A stretch of DNA of 64,000 nt, taken from positions 28,529 to 92,528 of the forward strand of contig JBOHUG010000010.1 in assembly GCA_050734135.1 (NCBI GenBank). Reading direction: 5' to 3'. This document shows, one piece after another, positions 16,465-24,433 of this stretch. Position numbers and translations under genes: made by a program. How positions within the stretch are numbered: the first letter of the stretch is position 1; every line of letters starts with the position of its first letter. The stretch is from Bog-877 sp050734135. GTDB lineage: Bacteria; Chloroflexota; Dormibacteria; Aeolococcales; Bog-877. The notes under the pieces are model-generated. The model searched no databases and had not been told where the DNA came from. It saw nothing but the letters and a program-made list of their open reading frames with translations.

Positions 16465-16494
16465 GCAGAGAACCGCTCCAGCGGAGGTCTGCCG

Positions 16495-17445
16495 ATGGCC
16501 AACCTGCACCTGGTCGAGCCCGCGGAGCCGACCCCGCTCTCCCGCAGTGTCGAGGAGTACCTGACCGCCTGCCGGGCCCGGGGCCTAGCACCGGGCACGA
16601 TCGTGCAGCTCAGCTACTCGCTCCGCCAGGTCTTCCTGCCCTGGGCTGCCCGGGAGAAGCTGACCAGCCCTTCCGAACTCGCGCCCCGGGCCCTTGAGCG
16701 ACTCTCCGCTGAACTGCTCACCGAGGGCGGTCGCCGCGGGCCGCTCTCCCGCCAGACGGTCAGCACCTACCTGCGGGCGGTGAACCTCTGCCTCAAGTGG
16801 GCCAGGGCCGAGGGCGAGCCCGTACCGGAACGGGCCGTCGCCCCGCTTCCTCGACTCCCCAAGACGCTGCCCGAGGTGCTCAGCCGGGAGCAGATCGCCG
16901 CCCTGGAGGCGGCCTGTGTCACCGAGCGCGACCGGCTGCTCATCCGCCTGCTGGCCGACACCGGCCTCCGGAACAGTGAACTGATCGGGCTGCGGACTGG
17001 GGACCTGATCCAACGGACCAGGGGCAGCTTCCTGCGAGTGCGGGGCAAGGCGGACCGGGAGCGCCAGGTGCCGGTCATGCCTCGCCTGGCCAGTCGGGTC
17101 GAGCGCTATGCGACCAAGACCCGCCCGGCCGATCCCGGCACCGACCGACTCTTCGTCAGCCTGCGCCACAGCGCCCGGACCGGTGCCTACGAGCCGCTGA
17201 CCCCCTCCGGCCTTCAGCAGGTGGTCCGCGCCGCCGCTCTGCGGGCGGGCATCCGCCAGCGGGTGCATCCCCACCTCTTCCGGCACTCCTTCGTGACCTG
17301 GGCACTGGCCAAGGGAGTGAACCCGGTCCAGCTGGCCGAGGTCGTGGGCCACACCTCGCTGGCAATGATCCAGCAGGTCTACAGCCACCTCTCCCCGAGT
17401 GACGCCTACGACGCCATGAGCGCCGTGCTCCTCAAGGGCGACTGA
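16495..17445 (+). CDS. Tyrosine recombinase / integrase
   Basis: Site-specific recombinase that presumably inserts and excises the element at tRNA-Val. From ATG 16495 (GGAGG upstream) it is 316 aa, XerC/D-like in size. N-terminal SAM-like core-binding domain (SRSVEEYLTACRARG...) spans residues about 15-105. The catalytic domain has DTGLRNSELIGLR with the first Arg, HPHLFRHSFVTWA (H-x-x-R), a GHTSLAMIQ block and the nucleophile Tyr in QVYSHL. A TTG at 16447 in frame is less likely because it lies within the inverted repeat. The gene abuts attL and converges on the next gene with a 14-bp overlap. Confidence 0.92.
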   Translation: MANLHLVEPAEPTPLSRSVEEYLTACRARGLAPGTIVQLSYSLRQVFLPWAAREKLTSPSELAPRALERLSAELLTEGGRRGPLSRQTVSTYLRAVNLCLKWARAEGEPVPERAVAPLPRLPKTLPEVLSREQIAALEAACVTERDRLLIRLLADTGLRNSELIGLRTGDLIQRTRGSFLRVRGKADRERQVPVMPRLASRVERYATKTRPADPGTDRLFVSLRHSARTGAYEPLTPSGLQQVVRAAALRAGIRQRVHPHLFRHSFVTWALAKGVNPVQLAEVVGHTSLAMIQQVYSHLSPSDAYDAMSAVLLKGD

Positions 17446-18481
17446 CCGGCCCCTCCAGCCCAACGGCGCGCGAATCGCTGGCGAACCTTCGATTGCGCCG
17501 AGCCTCAGCCCGTTCAGTCCGATGCTCACGCTCCCACAGCCGCTTGGCGACTCGGTACTGCTGGCCACGGCAGGCGGGGCAATAGTTCCGCCGCCTACCT
17601 CCGGCCGACGGTCGCCGACCCCCCAGCTGCACCGAGTATGACTGGCGACAGTGGGTGCATACGTACTGGCCTCTCCCGCTCAGAAGTACCCCGGCCAGTT
17701 CGCAGGCTACCCGGCCCAGCAGCGTCTCCGCCCGCCAGGTGGCCACCCACCCCCCCATTTGTCCCTTCGCCCGGGGCCTCTCGTCAGACCACCAGAATTC
17801 CACCGACACTCGTCCGCGCGCGAGCCAATTGCTGACGGCGGGCGCCAACCACAGCCTCGCCTCCGCAGTACTTTGGGGCACCCTCGGCGCCCAGGTCTCC
17901 GATCCTGCTCCGCTCGGCGGCAGCACTACGTACGGAGGCGCGCCACCTGGGGCGTATCGGTTTCGCTCCTCGTCCCCGTCGTGGTAGGCGCGGCGCCCCG
18001 GGGCCATGTTCCACCAGTCCGCCACCGACCCAAGGCCTCTCTTCTCACTCACTTCTGCGATCACCGAGAGGATCGCCGCCGCACCCCTGGCGTGGGAGCG
18101 CCACGAGGCGATGGGCTCGCCCCAGCGCAGTGGACGCTTGCTTACCTGTTCCTCTTTCGCGGCGCCAAGCGGGCCCCAGCGGCGGGCAACGCGCAGCAGC
18201 TCCCGGCCCAGATTGGGCTCCCCCACGGTGGCCAGCCGCACGAACTCGTCCAACGCGGAGCCGATAGCCGGCGACCGCTTGACGGGCTCGCCTCCAGGTG
18301 AGTGGGTCGAGCCGAAGATCAGACCCTCGGAGTCGCCGACATTGCCCAGACTGAGGGCCCGTGGAACCCGGTACCGGCGTCCCAGCCTACGCGAATCCTC
18401 CAGCGTGAACTCGGATGGGTCTCGCTGGGCCCTGGCAGCTGGCTGGTAGATCCCGCCGTGGTAGTTCGGCTGCCGGGGCAT
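17432..18481 (-). CDS. Unknown protein with C-terminal zinc ribbon
   Basis: A 349-aa product from ATG 18481 that I do not recognise. Near the C-terminus (about residues 275-315) a CTHC...CPAC pair of CxxC motifs forms a likely zinc ribbon, followed by a very basic, Arg-rich tail suited to nucleic-acid binding. The middle has W-rich segments (WWSDERPRA, MGGWVATWRAETLLGRVA). It is divergent from the excisionase/XRE genes and convergent with the integrase. A promoter with its -10 only 7 bp before the ATG implies a leaderless mRNA. It may be a regulator; function unknown. Confidence 0.72.
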   Translation of the reverse strand: MPRQPNYHGGIYQPAARAQRDPSEFTLEDSRRLGRRYRVPRALSLGNVGDSEGLIFGSTHSPGGEPVKRSPAIGSALDEFVRLATVGEPNLGRELLRVARRWGPLGAAKEEQVSKRPLRWGEPIASWRSHARGAAAILSVIAEVSEKRGLGSVADWWNMAPGRRAYHDGDEERNRYAPGGAPPYVVLPPSGAGSETWAPRVPQSTAEARLWLAPAVSNWLARGRVSVEFWWSDERPRAKGQMGGWVATWRAETLLGRVACELAGVLLSGRGQYVCTHCRQSYSVQLGGRRPSAGGRRRNYCPACRGQQYRVAKRLWEREHRTERAEARRNRRFASDSRAVGLEGPVSRP

Positions 18482-18488
18482 GAACCGA

Positions 18489-18517
18489 AGATTAGCACGA
18501 AGGTAAGTTCGAGACAA
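18489..18517 (-). promoter_or_regulatory. Leaderless promoter of the zinc-ribbon gene
   Basis: On the minus strand TTGTCT (18512-18517) and TAATCT (18489-18494) are separated by 17 bp. The expected transcription start falls at or one base before the ATG at 18481, leaving no room for a ribosome-binding site. Confidence 0.55.
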
Positions 18518-18579
18518 TCAGACCGAGACTGGTGCAGGGTGACCTCCAGTGGCCTTGGCCGGCCCAGGGAGGAGGAAGA

Positions 18580-18813
18580 TTGGACCTCGCGACCGGTGTA
18601 CCCCAGCTGTTGCTGACCCCGGAGGAGGTGGCCCGGGTGCTGCGCATCGGGCGCACCCGGGCCGGCGAGATCATCCGCCAGGGCGACATCGCCTCAGTCC
18701 GGATCGGCAGGCGCCGACTGGTCGCTGTCCGTGAGATCGAGCGATACATCGCCGATAACTCGATCGGCAGAGCGGAGGCGGGACCGGGCCCCGACGCTCC
18801 GGCTGCCGGCTGA
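18580..18813 (+). CDS. Excisionase-family helix-turn-helix protein
   Basis: Small DNA-binding protein (77 aa) of the MerR/excisionase HTH_17 type: LLTPEEVARVLRIGRTRAGEII, then a winged part with VRIGRRRLV and the terminal REIERYI. Such proteins act as directionality factors for tyrosine integrases. The start is TTG at 18580, directly after a GGGAGGAGG site; the only upstream ATG-type start lacks this. It is the first gene of a rightward operon and overlaps the next gene as TGATG. Confidence 0.82.
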   Translation: MDLATGVPQLLLTPEEVARVLRIGRTRAGEIIRQGDIASVRIGRRRLVAVREIERYIADNSIGRAEAGPGPDAPAAG

Positions 18814-19124
18814 TGGGGTTGGTAATCGAGGGCGAGAAGCTGCGCCGCCAGCTCGCAATCCGCGGCCGCTCGGTGACCGAATTTGCCGAGCTCGCGGGCC
18901 TCAGCCTGCCGACGGTCTCTCACGCGCTGGCCGGCCGTCCCCTCTCGCCGGCGACCTTCCGAGCGATCTGCCGGGCTCTCACCGCGGACGCGCCGCTCCC
19001 GGGAGGCACGGAACTCCTGGCGACCTCGGGAGTCACCGGAGCGAGTGAGGCCGTCGGCACCCCACCACCGGGACCGACGGCCAAGGGAGGCAGGGGTGTT
19101 AGTGGCACCGCCGCTCCCGCTTAG
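18813..19124 (+). CDS. XRE-family transcriptional regulator
   Basis: Cro/C1-type helix-turn-helix protein, 103 aa. The HTH covers residues about 5-60 (GEKLRRQLAIRGRSVTEFA, then AGLSLPTVSHALAGRPLSP). The remaining 40 residues are Pro/Gly-rich and without recognisable domain. Translation is coupled to the excisionase-like gene by a TGATG overlap. Likely regulates the element's operon or excision; target sites are unknown. Confidence 0.8.
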   Translation: MGLVIEGEKLRRQLAIRGRSVTEFAELAGLSLPTVSHALAGRPLSPATFRAICRALTADAPLPGGTELLATSGVTGASEAVGTPPPGPTAKGGRGVSGTAAPA

Positions 19125-19209
19125 GAGTCTAGCCCAGCTCGCCCACCGGATCGACCAAGAGGCGGGCGTCGCCTCCAGTGGGTGGGTCCCACCGGCGGAC
19201 GGCTCGTGA
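19096..19209 (+). CDS. Short ORF coupling the regulator to the replication gene
   Basis: A 37-aa frame from GTG 19096 with GGGAGG upstream overlaps the end of the XRE gene in another frame. Its TGA shares GTGA with the GTG start of the replication protein at 19206. The product (ending AHRIDQEAGVASSGWVPPADGS in two short blocks) resembles nothing I know. It may serve only to deliver ribosomes to the next gene. Alternative start GTG 19102. Confidence 0.35.
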   Translation: MLVAPPLPLRSLAQLAHRIDQEAGVASSGWVPPADGS

Positions 19210-22070
19210 CCGCGCTTGATCGATTCAGTCATCAGCACCCATGCCCGATCTGCGGCGGGCACCCGCGCCTCCCAAAGGGCAAGGGCCTGCGCTGCACAGG
19301 GTTCCTTTCTGACGACGGGAAGTGGGCCCTGTGCACTCGGGAGGAGCTCTCCGGAGGTCTTCCACTGGACGGCAAGCCGGTGCCCCCCGGCTACTGGCAC
19401 CGGCTCGACGAGCCCTGCGACTGCGGCGGCTCGCACGGGGGCGGCGCCGCGGCGGTAGCCGTCCGCCCGTCCCCGGCACCTCGTCGCACCCCCGCCGGGC
19501 CTGTGGTGCGCTGGCACATCCGCGGCCGCGACGGCGCAGTGGTCGCGGTGCACTGCCGCCGGGACTACACCGATGGCTCCAAACAGCTGTGGTGGGAGCA
19601 GCCCGACGGCAGCCGGGGGTTGGGGGGAACGCCTGTAAGGTCCCTTCCTCTCTACGGCACCGAGCATCTGGCCACACTGCTTGCCGAGACCACCATCGTC
19701 GTCTCCGAGGGCGAGAAGGCCACCGATGCTGTCAACGCCGTGGCGCTCGGCGTGCGAGCCGTGGGGACGGTCACCGGTGCCCCAACGGTGCCCGACGCCG
19801 AGAGCTTGAAGCCGCTCCTGAAGTTCGCTACCGTCTGGCTCTGGCCTGACGCTGATGACGTCGGGGAGCGGCAGATGGCCGGGGTAGCTGCGCTGTTGGC
19901 AGAGCTGGGTCACCGCGACGTGCGCCGGCTGTCGGACCCCGGAGCGGCCCGCGGCTCTCACGATGACGCCGCCGACTTCGTCGACCGTGGGGGTGACGGG
20001 GCTGGCCTTCGGAAGCTGCTTCACGCGGCGCAGCCGTGGGCGCCCCCGGCTGCCCAGCCAGACAAGCCGCTCAAGGCGGTGGGTCCTAGCAAGGCGGACG
20101 AGCTTCTAGATCTCGCCAGAACCGCAGGCGCAGAAGCCTTCGCCTGCGATGGGCGCCCTTATCTCAGTGTCCCCATTGGTAAGCACGTCGAGACCTGGCC
20201 GCTGAGCGCCAGGGCGGGCGCCGCCCCCGCGGCCCGCCACTTCCTGCGGCGGCTCTTCCGTGAGCGGTCCGGTCGGTCGCCAGCCCGCGAGACGCTCACT
20301 GCGGCGGTGGAGGAGTTTGCCGACCAGGCGCAGTTCTCCGGCCTGGACCGCCCCGTCTACCTGCGGGCTGCGCGGCTTGACGACGGGAGGATTTGTATCG
20401 ACTTAGGCGATCCCGATTGGACTGCCGCTGTCGTGGGACCCGGCGGCTGGAGCATCGAGCCTCATCCCGTCCGGTTCCGACGCCCACCCGCGCTCCGACC
20501 CCTTCCGGTCCCGGTGCGGGGCGGCTCAATCGACGAGCTTTGGGACCACGTCAACCTCAGGGACCCCTCGGACCAGCGCCTCTACACCGTCGCGCTCACG
20601 GCCGTCCTGTTCCCAGGGGTCCCCTGCCCGGTCTTCCTATTTGTGGGAGAGCACGGAACCGCCAAGAGTGCCGGTGCAGAGGTGGTCCGGGCGCTGACCG
20701 ATCCGGTTGTCGCGCCTCTGCGCGCGCTTCCCAAAGACCGGCAGGAGCTGGCGGTGGCGGCGCGATCGGGATGGTGCCTGGTCTTCGACAACGTCTCGGG
20801 CCTCCCGGCCGCAATGAGCGACGCCATCTGCCAGCTCACCACCGGGGGCGGCTCGGGCGCCCGCCAACTCTATTCGGACGACGAGGAGGCCGTGATCAAT
20901 GCCCAGCGACCGGTGATCGTGACCAGCATCGAGGCCGTTGCGACCCGCGGCGACCTTGGGGACCGCGCGGTCACGATCGAGTTCCCGCCGATCACGGAGG
21001 AGCGGCGTCGGACCGACAGAGAATTCAGGGTCGGCCTCCAAACTGCGTCTCCCCGCCTGTTCGGTGCGGTCCTCGACCTCTTGTCAGGCGCACTGAGGGA
21101 GCTCCCCAACGTGGCGGAGACGTCGCCAATTCGGATGGCCGATTTCTACGAGCTCGGCGTCGCCTGCGAGCGGGCCCTCGACTGGCCCCCAGGAAGCTTC
21201 CGGAGAGACTGCGTCGAGAGCGCTGGCGCCGCCACCGAGAGCGCCCTCGGAGCGTCGCCGCTCCCTCCCCACCTGGTCCGGATCGCCAACGCGGAAGAGG
21301 GCTTCATTACGCCCGAAGGAGGCGTCCGTCGCGGGTTCGAGGGGACCGCCGCCCAGCTCCTCAGGAGGCTCAACGAACCCGGTGAATCGACGGAGGACGA
21401 GCGGCGGGCGCGCTCCTGGCCAAGCGATCCCACCCGTCTCGGGGGGTGGCTGCGCCGGCTGGCGCCAGGCTTGCGTGCCCAGGGAATCGAGATCGAGCAG
21501 GACCGGCACGGACACGGTAGAAGGCGGTTGGTCCGGATCTACCCCTCCAACCTTCCGGAAACAGCGTCCGCAGCGTCCGCAGCGTCCGCAGGCGCGGAAT
21601 CGACTTCAAAGTCCGCAGAATCCGCGGACGCTGCGGCGGACGCTGGGGCGGACGCTGGCCACGGAGACGGGCCCCGCGGTGCGGACGCTGCGGACGCTGG
21701 CGGACGCTGGGCGGAGCCGTTAGCGTCCTCACCATCCCCGCCGATTTCGAAGTCAAACGGCGTAGAAACCGGTGCTGCGGACGCTGCGGACGCTCATTTC
21801 GCCCCTTTAGGGAAGGAAGAAAGAAAAAGGGATGACGGCGCGTCCTCAGTGGCCGCGCCCTCGGACGCGGCCACTGAGGAGGGGCTCGCAATCGTCCTCG
21901 GGAGCGCGGAGTCCGTCGGCGATCTCCAAGTGCTGGCTCGGGAGTTTGAGCCGACGATCGCCCGGCTACCCGCGGAGCGCCAGGCCCAGATCCGGGCGGC
22001 CTTCGCAGGGCGCCGCGCCCGCCTCCGGCCGACGGCGGCCGACCGTCCGGCAGCCGCGGAGGCGCCGTGA
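19206..22070 (+). CDS. Toprim-domain primase-like / ATPase replication protein
   Basis: Large multidomain protein (954 aa) resembling phage and plasmid primase-helicases. An N-terminal zinc-finger-like part has CPIC near residue 13 with more Cys in LRCTG and ALCTRE, then PCDCGG. A Toprim domain starts near residue 164 (VVSEGEKATDA) with the acidic WPDADDVGERQM about 50 residues on. An ATPase follows: Walker A GEHGTAKSAG near 481, Walker B CLVFDNV near 524, and a sensor-like VIVTSIE. The last 200 residues are Ala/Asp/Ser-rich and low-complexity, encoded by the iteron-like repeats. GTG 19206 is preferred over GTG 19182 because of the GTGA coupling. Most likely the element's replication initiator or primase. 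Confidence 0.75.
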   Translation: MTALDRFSHQHPCPICGGHPRLPKGKGLRCTGFLSDDGKWALCTREELSGGLPLDGKPVPPGYWHRLDEPCDCGGSHGGGAAAVAVRPSPAPRRTPAGPVVRWHIRGRDGAVVAVHCRRDYTDGSKQLWWEQPDGSRGLGGTPVRSLPLYGTEHLATLLAETTIVVSEGEKATDAVNAVALGVRAVGTVTGAPTVPDAESLKPLLKFATVWLWPDADDVGERQMAGVAALLAELGHRDVRRLSDPGAARGSHDDAADFVDRGGDGAGLRKLLHAAQPWAPPAAQPDKPLKAVGPSKADELLDLARTAGAEAFACDGRPYLSVPIGKHVETWPLSARAGAAPAARHFLRRLFRERSGRSPARETLTAAVEEFADQAQFSGLDRPVYLRAARLDDGRICIDLGDPDWTAAVVGPGGWSIEPHPVRFRRPPALRPLPVPVRGGSIDELWDHVNLRDPSDQRLYTVALTAVLFPGVPCPVFLFVGEHGTAKSAGAEVVRALTDPVVAPLRALPKDRQELAVAARSGWCLVFDNVSGLPAAMSDAICQLTTGGGSGARQLYSDDEEAVINAQRPVIVTSIEAVATRGDLGDRAVTIEFPPITEERRRTDREFRVGLQTASPRLFGAVLDLLSGALRELPNVAETSPIRMADFYELGVACERALDWPPGSFRRDCVESAGAATESALGASPLPPHLVRIANAEEGFITPEGGVRRGFEGTAAQLLRRLNEPGESTEDERRARSWPSDPTRLGGWLRRLAPGLRAQGIEIEQDRHGHGRRRLVRIYPSNLPETASAASAASAGAESTSKSAESADAAADAGADAGHGDGPRGADAADAGGRWAEPLASSPSPPISKSNGVETGAADAADAHFAPLGKEERKRDDGASSVAAPSDAATEEGLAIVLGSAESVGDLQVLAREFEPTIARLPAERQAQIRAAFAGRRARLRPTAADRPAAAEAP
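21562..21794. repeat. Iteron-like inverted repeat array inside the replication gene
   Basis: Eleven copies of a 10-mer: three as CAGCGTCCGC (21562-21589) and eight in the opposite orientation as GCGGACGCTG (starting 21624, 21636, 21648, 21681, 21690, 21700, 21777 and 21786, the last 9/10). Spacing is 9-12 bp inside subgroups, near one helical turn. The repeat is read as Ala-Ser-Ala, Ala-Asp-Ala, and in one copy as Gly-Gly-Arg-Trp, so the DNA is more conserved than any single peptide reading. This is the form expected of initiator-binding iterons at an origin. A neutral low-complexity expansion is the alternative. Confidence 0.72.
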
Positions 22071-23359
22071 CCATTGGAGTGGGCGTCCCGGCTGCCCAGG
22101 TGGCGGACCTGCGCGAGCACCCGCTCTCCGGCCAGGTGCCGGCGATGCGGGCCGCGGAGTGGGCGGCGTTCCTGGCCGACGTGGCTCGGCGCGGGATCCT
22201 CGAGCCGCTGCGGCTGGCTCCGGACGGGTCCACCGTCCTCGACGGGCGCCACCGGCTGCGCGCCGCTCGGGAGCTGGGGCTGGATCAGGTGCCCGCTATG
22301 CCGGCCCTCTGCGAGCCCGGTGACGAGGCCGTCTACATGCTCCGGGCGGCGCTCCACCGCCGCCACCTCAGCGACGACCAAAGGGCGATGGTGGGAGCGA
22401 GGCTCGCCGGTGCGCTCGGCGCCGCGCGCCGGCGCCTGCAGCTCGCCGCCGCGGAGCGGAGTCGCTGGGCTCGGCCGCTGGCTCCGACAGGGACCGCACC
22501 GGTCCCGGACGGAGAGCCGCCGGGGCTACCGACCCGGACTGTCGCCGCCAGGTCGCTGGGAGTCTCCGAACGACGGCTCCGGATGGCGCATACGCTCGCC
22601 CAGGAGGCACCCGACCTGGCCACCCGGGTCGAAGCCGGCAGGCTGCCGCTGCTGGTCGCCCACACCGAGGCGACGCGCAGGGCCGCCCGGGCCGAGCTCA
22701 CCCAGGGGCCCTCGCCGGTCCTGCCGGCCGGCTCGGACGTGTGGGTGGGCGAGGCCGCCGAGCTGGCCCAGCGGCTGCCGGCCGGCAGCGTCGATCTGAT
22801 CCTCACCGATCCGCCCTGGGGAGGCGCCTTCGCCGGGTGCTGGGCGGACCTCGGCCACCTCGCCGCCCGGGTGCTCCGGCCGGGAGGGTTCGCCCTGGTC
22901 TACGTCGGCCACCTCCACCTACCCGCAGTGATGGCTGCCCTCTCGGACGGCGGGCTCGCCTACTGGTGGACTGTCTCGATCCAGCTTCACGGGCCGAAGC
23001 CGGCCATTCGCGCCCGCCGGGTCCGGACCGGTTGGCGCCCCGTCCTGGTCTACGTCCAGCCCCCAGCTCCAGATGAACCCCCTTGGTTCAGCGACTGGCT
23101 GGCCAGTGACCCAGCCCCGGCCAAGGCGTTGCACCACTGGCAGCAGGGACTCGGTCCGGCGCGCCAGCTCGTCCGCCGGTTCGCTCCGGCCGGGGGGCTC
23201 GTCCTCGACCCGTTCGCAGGCGCCGGGACCTTCTCCGCGGCAGCCGTCTTGGAGGGCCGGCAGGCGCTGGGCTTCGAGCACGACCCAGGTCATGCGGAGG
23301 TAGCCCGGCATCACCTGGCCCGGGTGATCCGAACCGGAGCGATGGCCGATGCCGGCTGA
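22067..23359 (+). CDS. ParB-like domain fused to a DNA methyltransferase
   Basis: A 430-aa two-domain protein. Residues about 5-115 are a ParB/Srx-like domain (REHPLSGQVPAMRAAEWAAF, LDGRHRLRAARELG, then RRHLSDDQRAMV). The C-terminal part is an N4-cytosine/N6-adenine methyltransferase: TDPPWGG (motif IV) near residue 246 precedes VLDPFAGAGTF (motif I) near 380, the beta-class order, with a short target-recognition region between. GTG 22067 shares GTGA with the stop of the replication gene. Such orphan methyltransferases are common in phages and integrative elements for anti-restriction or replication control; no cognate endonuclease is adjacent. The recognition sequence is unknown. Confidence 0.84.
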   Translation: MTIGVGVPAAQVADLREHPLSGQVPAMRAAEWAAFLADVARRGILEPLRLAPDGSTVLDGRHRLRAARELGLDQVPAMPALCEPGDEAVYMLRAALHRRHLSDDQRAMVGARLAGALGAARRRLQLAAAERSRWARPLAPTGTAPVPDGEPPGLPTRTVAARSLGVSERRLRMAHTLAQEAPDLATRVEAGRLPLLVAHTEATRRAARAELTQGPSPVLPAGSDVWVGEAAELAQRLPAGSVDLILTDPPWGGAFAGCWADLGHLAARVLRPGGFALVYVGHLHLPAVMAALSDGGLAYWWTVSIQLHGPKPAIRARRVRTGWRPVLVYVQPPAPDEPPWFSDWLASDPAPAKALHHWQQGLGPARQLVRRFAPAGGLVLDPFAGAGTFSAAAVLEGRQALGFEHDPGHAEVARHHLARVIRTGAMADAG

Positions 23360-23726
23360 AGGTCGGCCCAGCCCCAGGGCCCAGTCCGCGGCCGCGGCGC
23401 CTGGCTGTAAGGATGGGCTGCAGGGCTGCGGGCGCGACCAACGGGCCGACCCGGCGGTCCCCCCGCGCCACCCGGGCCGTCGTAATGCCAATCGTTTGGG
23501 GCCGACGGTCCGGGGACCAGCGCTCAGGAGCTGCGATCAGTGCGGAGGATCGTTGCCGGCACCTACGCGGGCCAGCGGCCAGCGGCGGCGCTTCTGCTCA
23601 GCACGATGCCGCGGCCGGGCCACGCTTCGCCGCCGGGCTGGGCTTCCCGAGTCGCTCCCGCCGCTCGGTCCGCAGGGACGCGCTCCCTTGGCCCGGATCG
23701 TCGAGCTGCGCGGCGAGCTGCCGTGA
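23349..23726 (+). CDS. Small zinc-ribbon protein
   Basis: A 125-aa frame starting inside the last codons of the methyltransferase gene and ending in a GTGA overlap with the next. The central motif CDQCGG followed by RRRFCSARCRGRAT is a C2-C2 zinc ribbon of the kind found in small proteins of actinobacterial mobile elements. The N-terminal 55 residues have no visible domain, so the true start could be later. Function unknown; possibly DNA-binding. Confidence 0.5.
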   Translation: MPAEGRPSPRAQSAAAAPGCKDGLQGCGRDQRADPAVPPRHPGRRNANRLGPTVRGPALRSCDQCGGSLPAPTRASGQRRRFCSARCRGRATLRRRAGLPESLPPLGPQGRAPLARIVELRGELP

Positions 23727-24052
23727 GCAGGCGGGTTGTGCGGCGGACGCGCGATGTGCGAAGGAGCCTGCGGGCCAGATCCCGAGCCGGACCGCGCGGC
23801 CGGCGGCGAACCGGGTCCATCGTGATCGGCGGGTTCATGTACGAGGAGACCTGCCCTAAGTGCGGAGAGCCTCGCGTTGAGGTGACCGCCACCCGGGATC
23901 TCACGTCCGGGCGCTGGGCGGTGCAGGGACTGGAAGAGGACCGGCCGCCCCACCACTGTCATCGACGGTGGCCGTGGCAGAAGGCGCCGGCGGCCGGGTC
24001 CGGCGGCAGGAGTCAGCCTCCTCGGTCGGCAGCGCCACCCGGGAGGCTCTGA
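23723..24052 (+). CDS. Small protein with CPKCGEP motif
   Basis: Begins at GTG 23723 overlapping the previous stop, 109 aa. The basic first third is unlike a normal domain; the conserved-looking part begins MYEETCPKCGEPRVEV at an internal ATG (23838), followed by HHCHRRWPW, which together give a possible Cys/His metal site. Real coding start is therefore uncertain. Function unknown. Confidence 0.4.
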   Translation: MSRRVVRRTRDVRRSLRARSRAGPRGRRRTGSIVIGGFMYEETCPKCGEPRVEVTATRDLTSGRWAVQGLEEDRPPHHCHRRWPWQKAPAAGSGGRSQPPRSAAPPGRL

Positions 24053-24273
24053 TCGCCATGCCCTCCCTCGTCAACGGCGGGTCGGCCCGGGGTCCAGGCG
24101 GTTTGGCGCCCGACCGCTGCTGGCGGCGACGCCGCGCCGATCCCCGCCGCCGCGGCTTGGCTGAGCGCCCATCCCACCGGGCAGCCCGCCCCGTCGATGG
24201 TGCAGCGGTGGCAGCCGGCCCGATGGGCCGCGAGCTCGGCGCCGAGATCGGGAGCGGGGAGGGCATGGGGCAC
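24013..24273 (-). CDS. Possible small Cys-rich protein on the opposite strand
   Basis: An 86-aa minus-strand frame in an otherwise gene-poor 380-bp gap. It contains LGAELAAHRAGCHRC and later GCPVGWAL, a His/Cys pattern seen in small proteins of actinobacterial elements. It overlaps the previous gene by 40 bp convergently. The competing plus-strand frame is Arg/Gly-rich noise. Weak support; it could be spurious in such GC-rich DNA. Confidence 0.28.
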   Translation of the reverse strand: MPHALPAPDLGAELAAHRAGCHRCTIDGAGCPVGWALSQAAAAGIGAASPPAAVGRQTAWTPGRPAVDEGGHGDQSLPGGAADRGG

Positions 24274-24433
24274 GTCCTGGCCGACCCTGCGCCGGCCGCT
24301 TCGGGTCCGGGCTGGCCGTGTCCGGATTGAGGCCCACCCGAGGCCACAATGAGGATTGGATCGCGGCTGGACGGGGTGCCAACCTTGCCCGGGCTACCGC
24401 CGCGGACGCCGGTGCTGGGGAGAGGGGCGGGCG

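Noticed and set aside
18492..20024. A 510-codon minus-strand frame across the excisionase, XRE and replication gene starts
   Set aside because: It is antisense to two clear HTH proteins and a Toprim protein, has no domain of its own, and is expected by chance in GC-rich DNA.
21562..21794. A CRISPR array
   Set aside because: The repeats are 10 bp, in both orientations, spaced 9-12 bp, and lie inside a coding frame; there are no spacers or cas genes.
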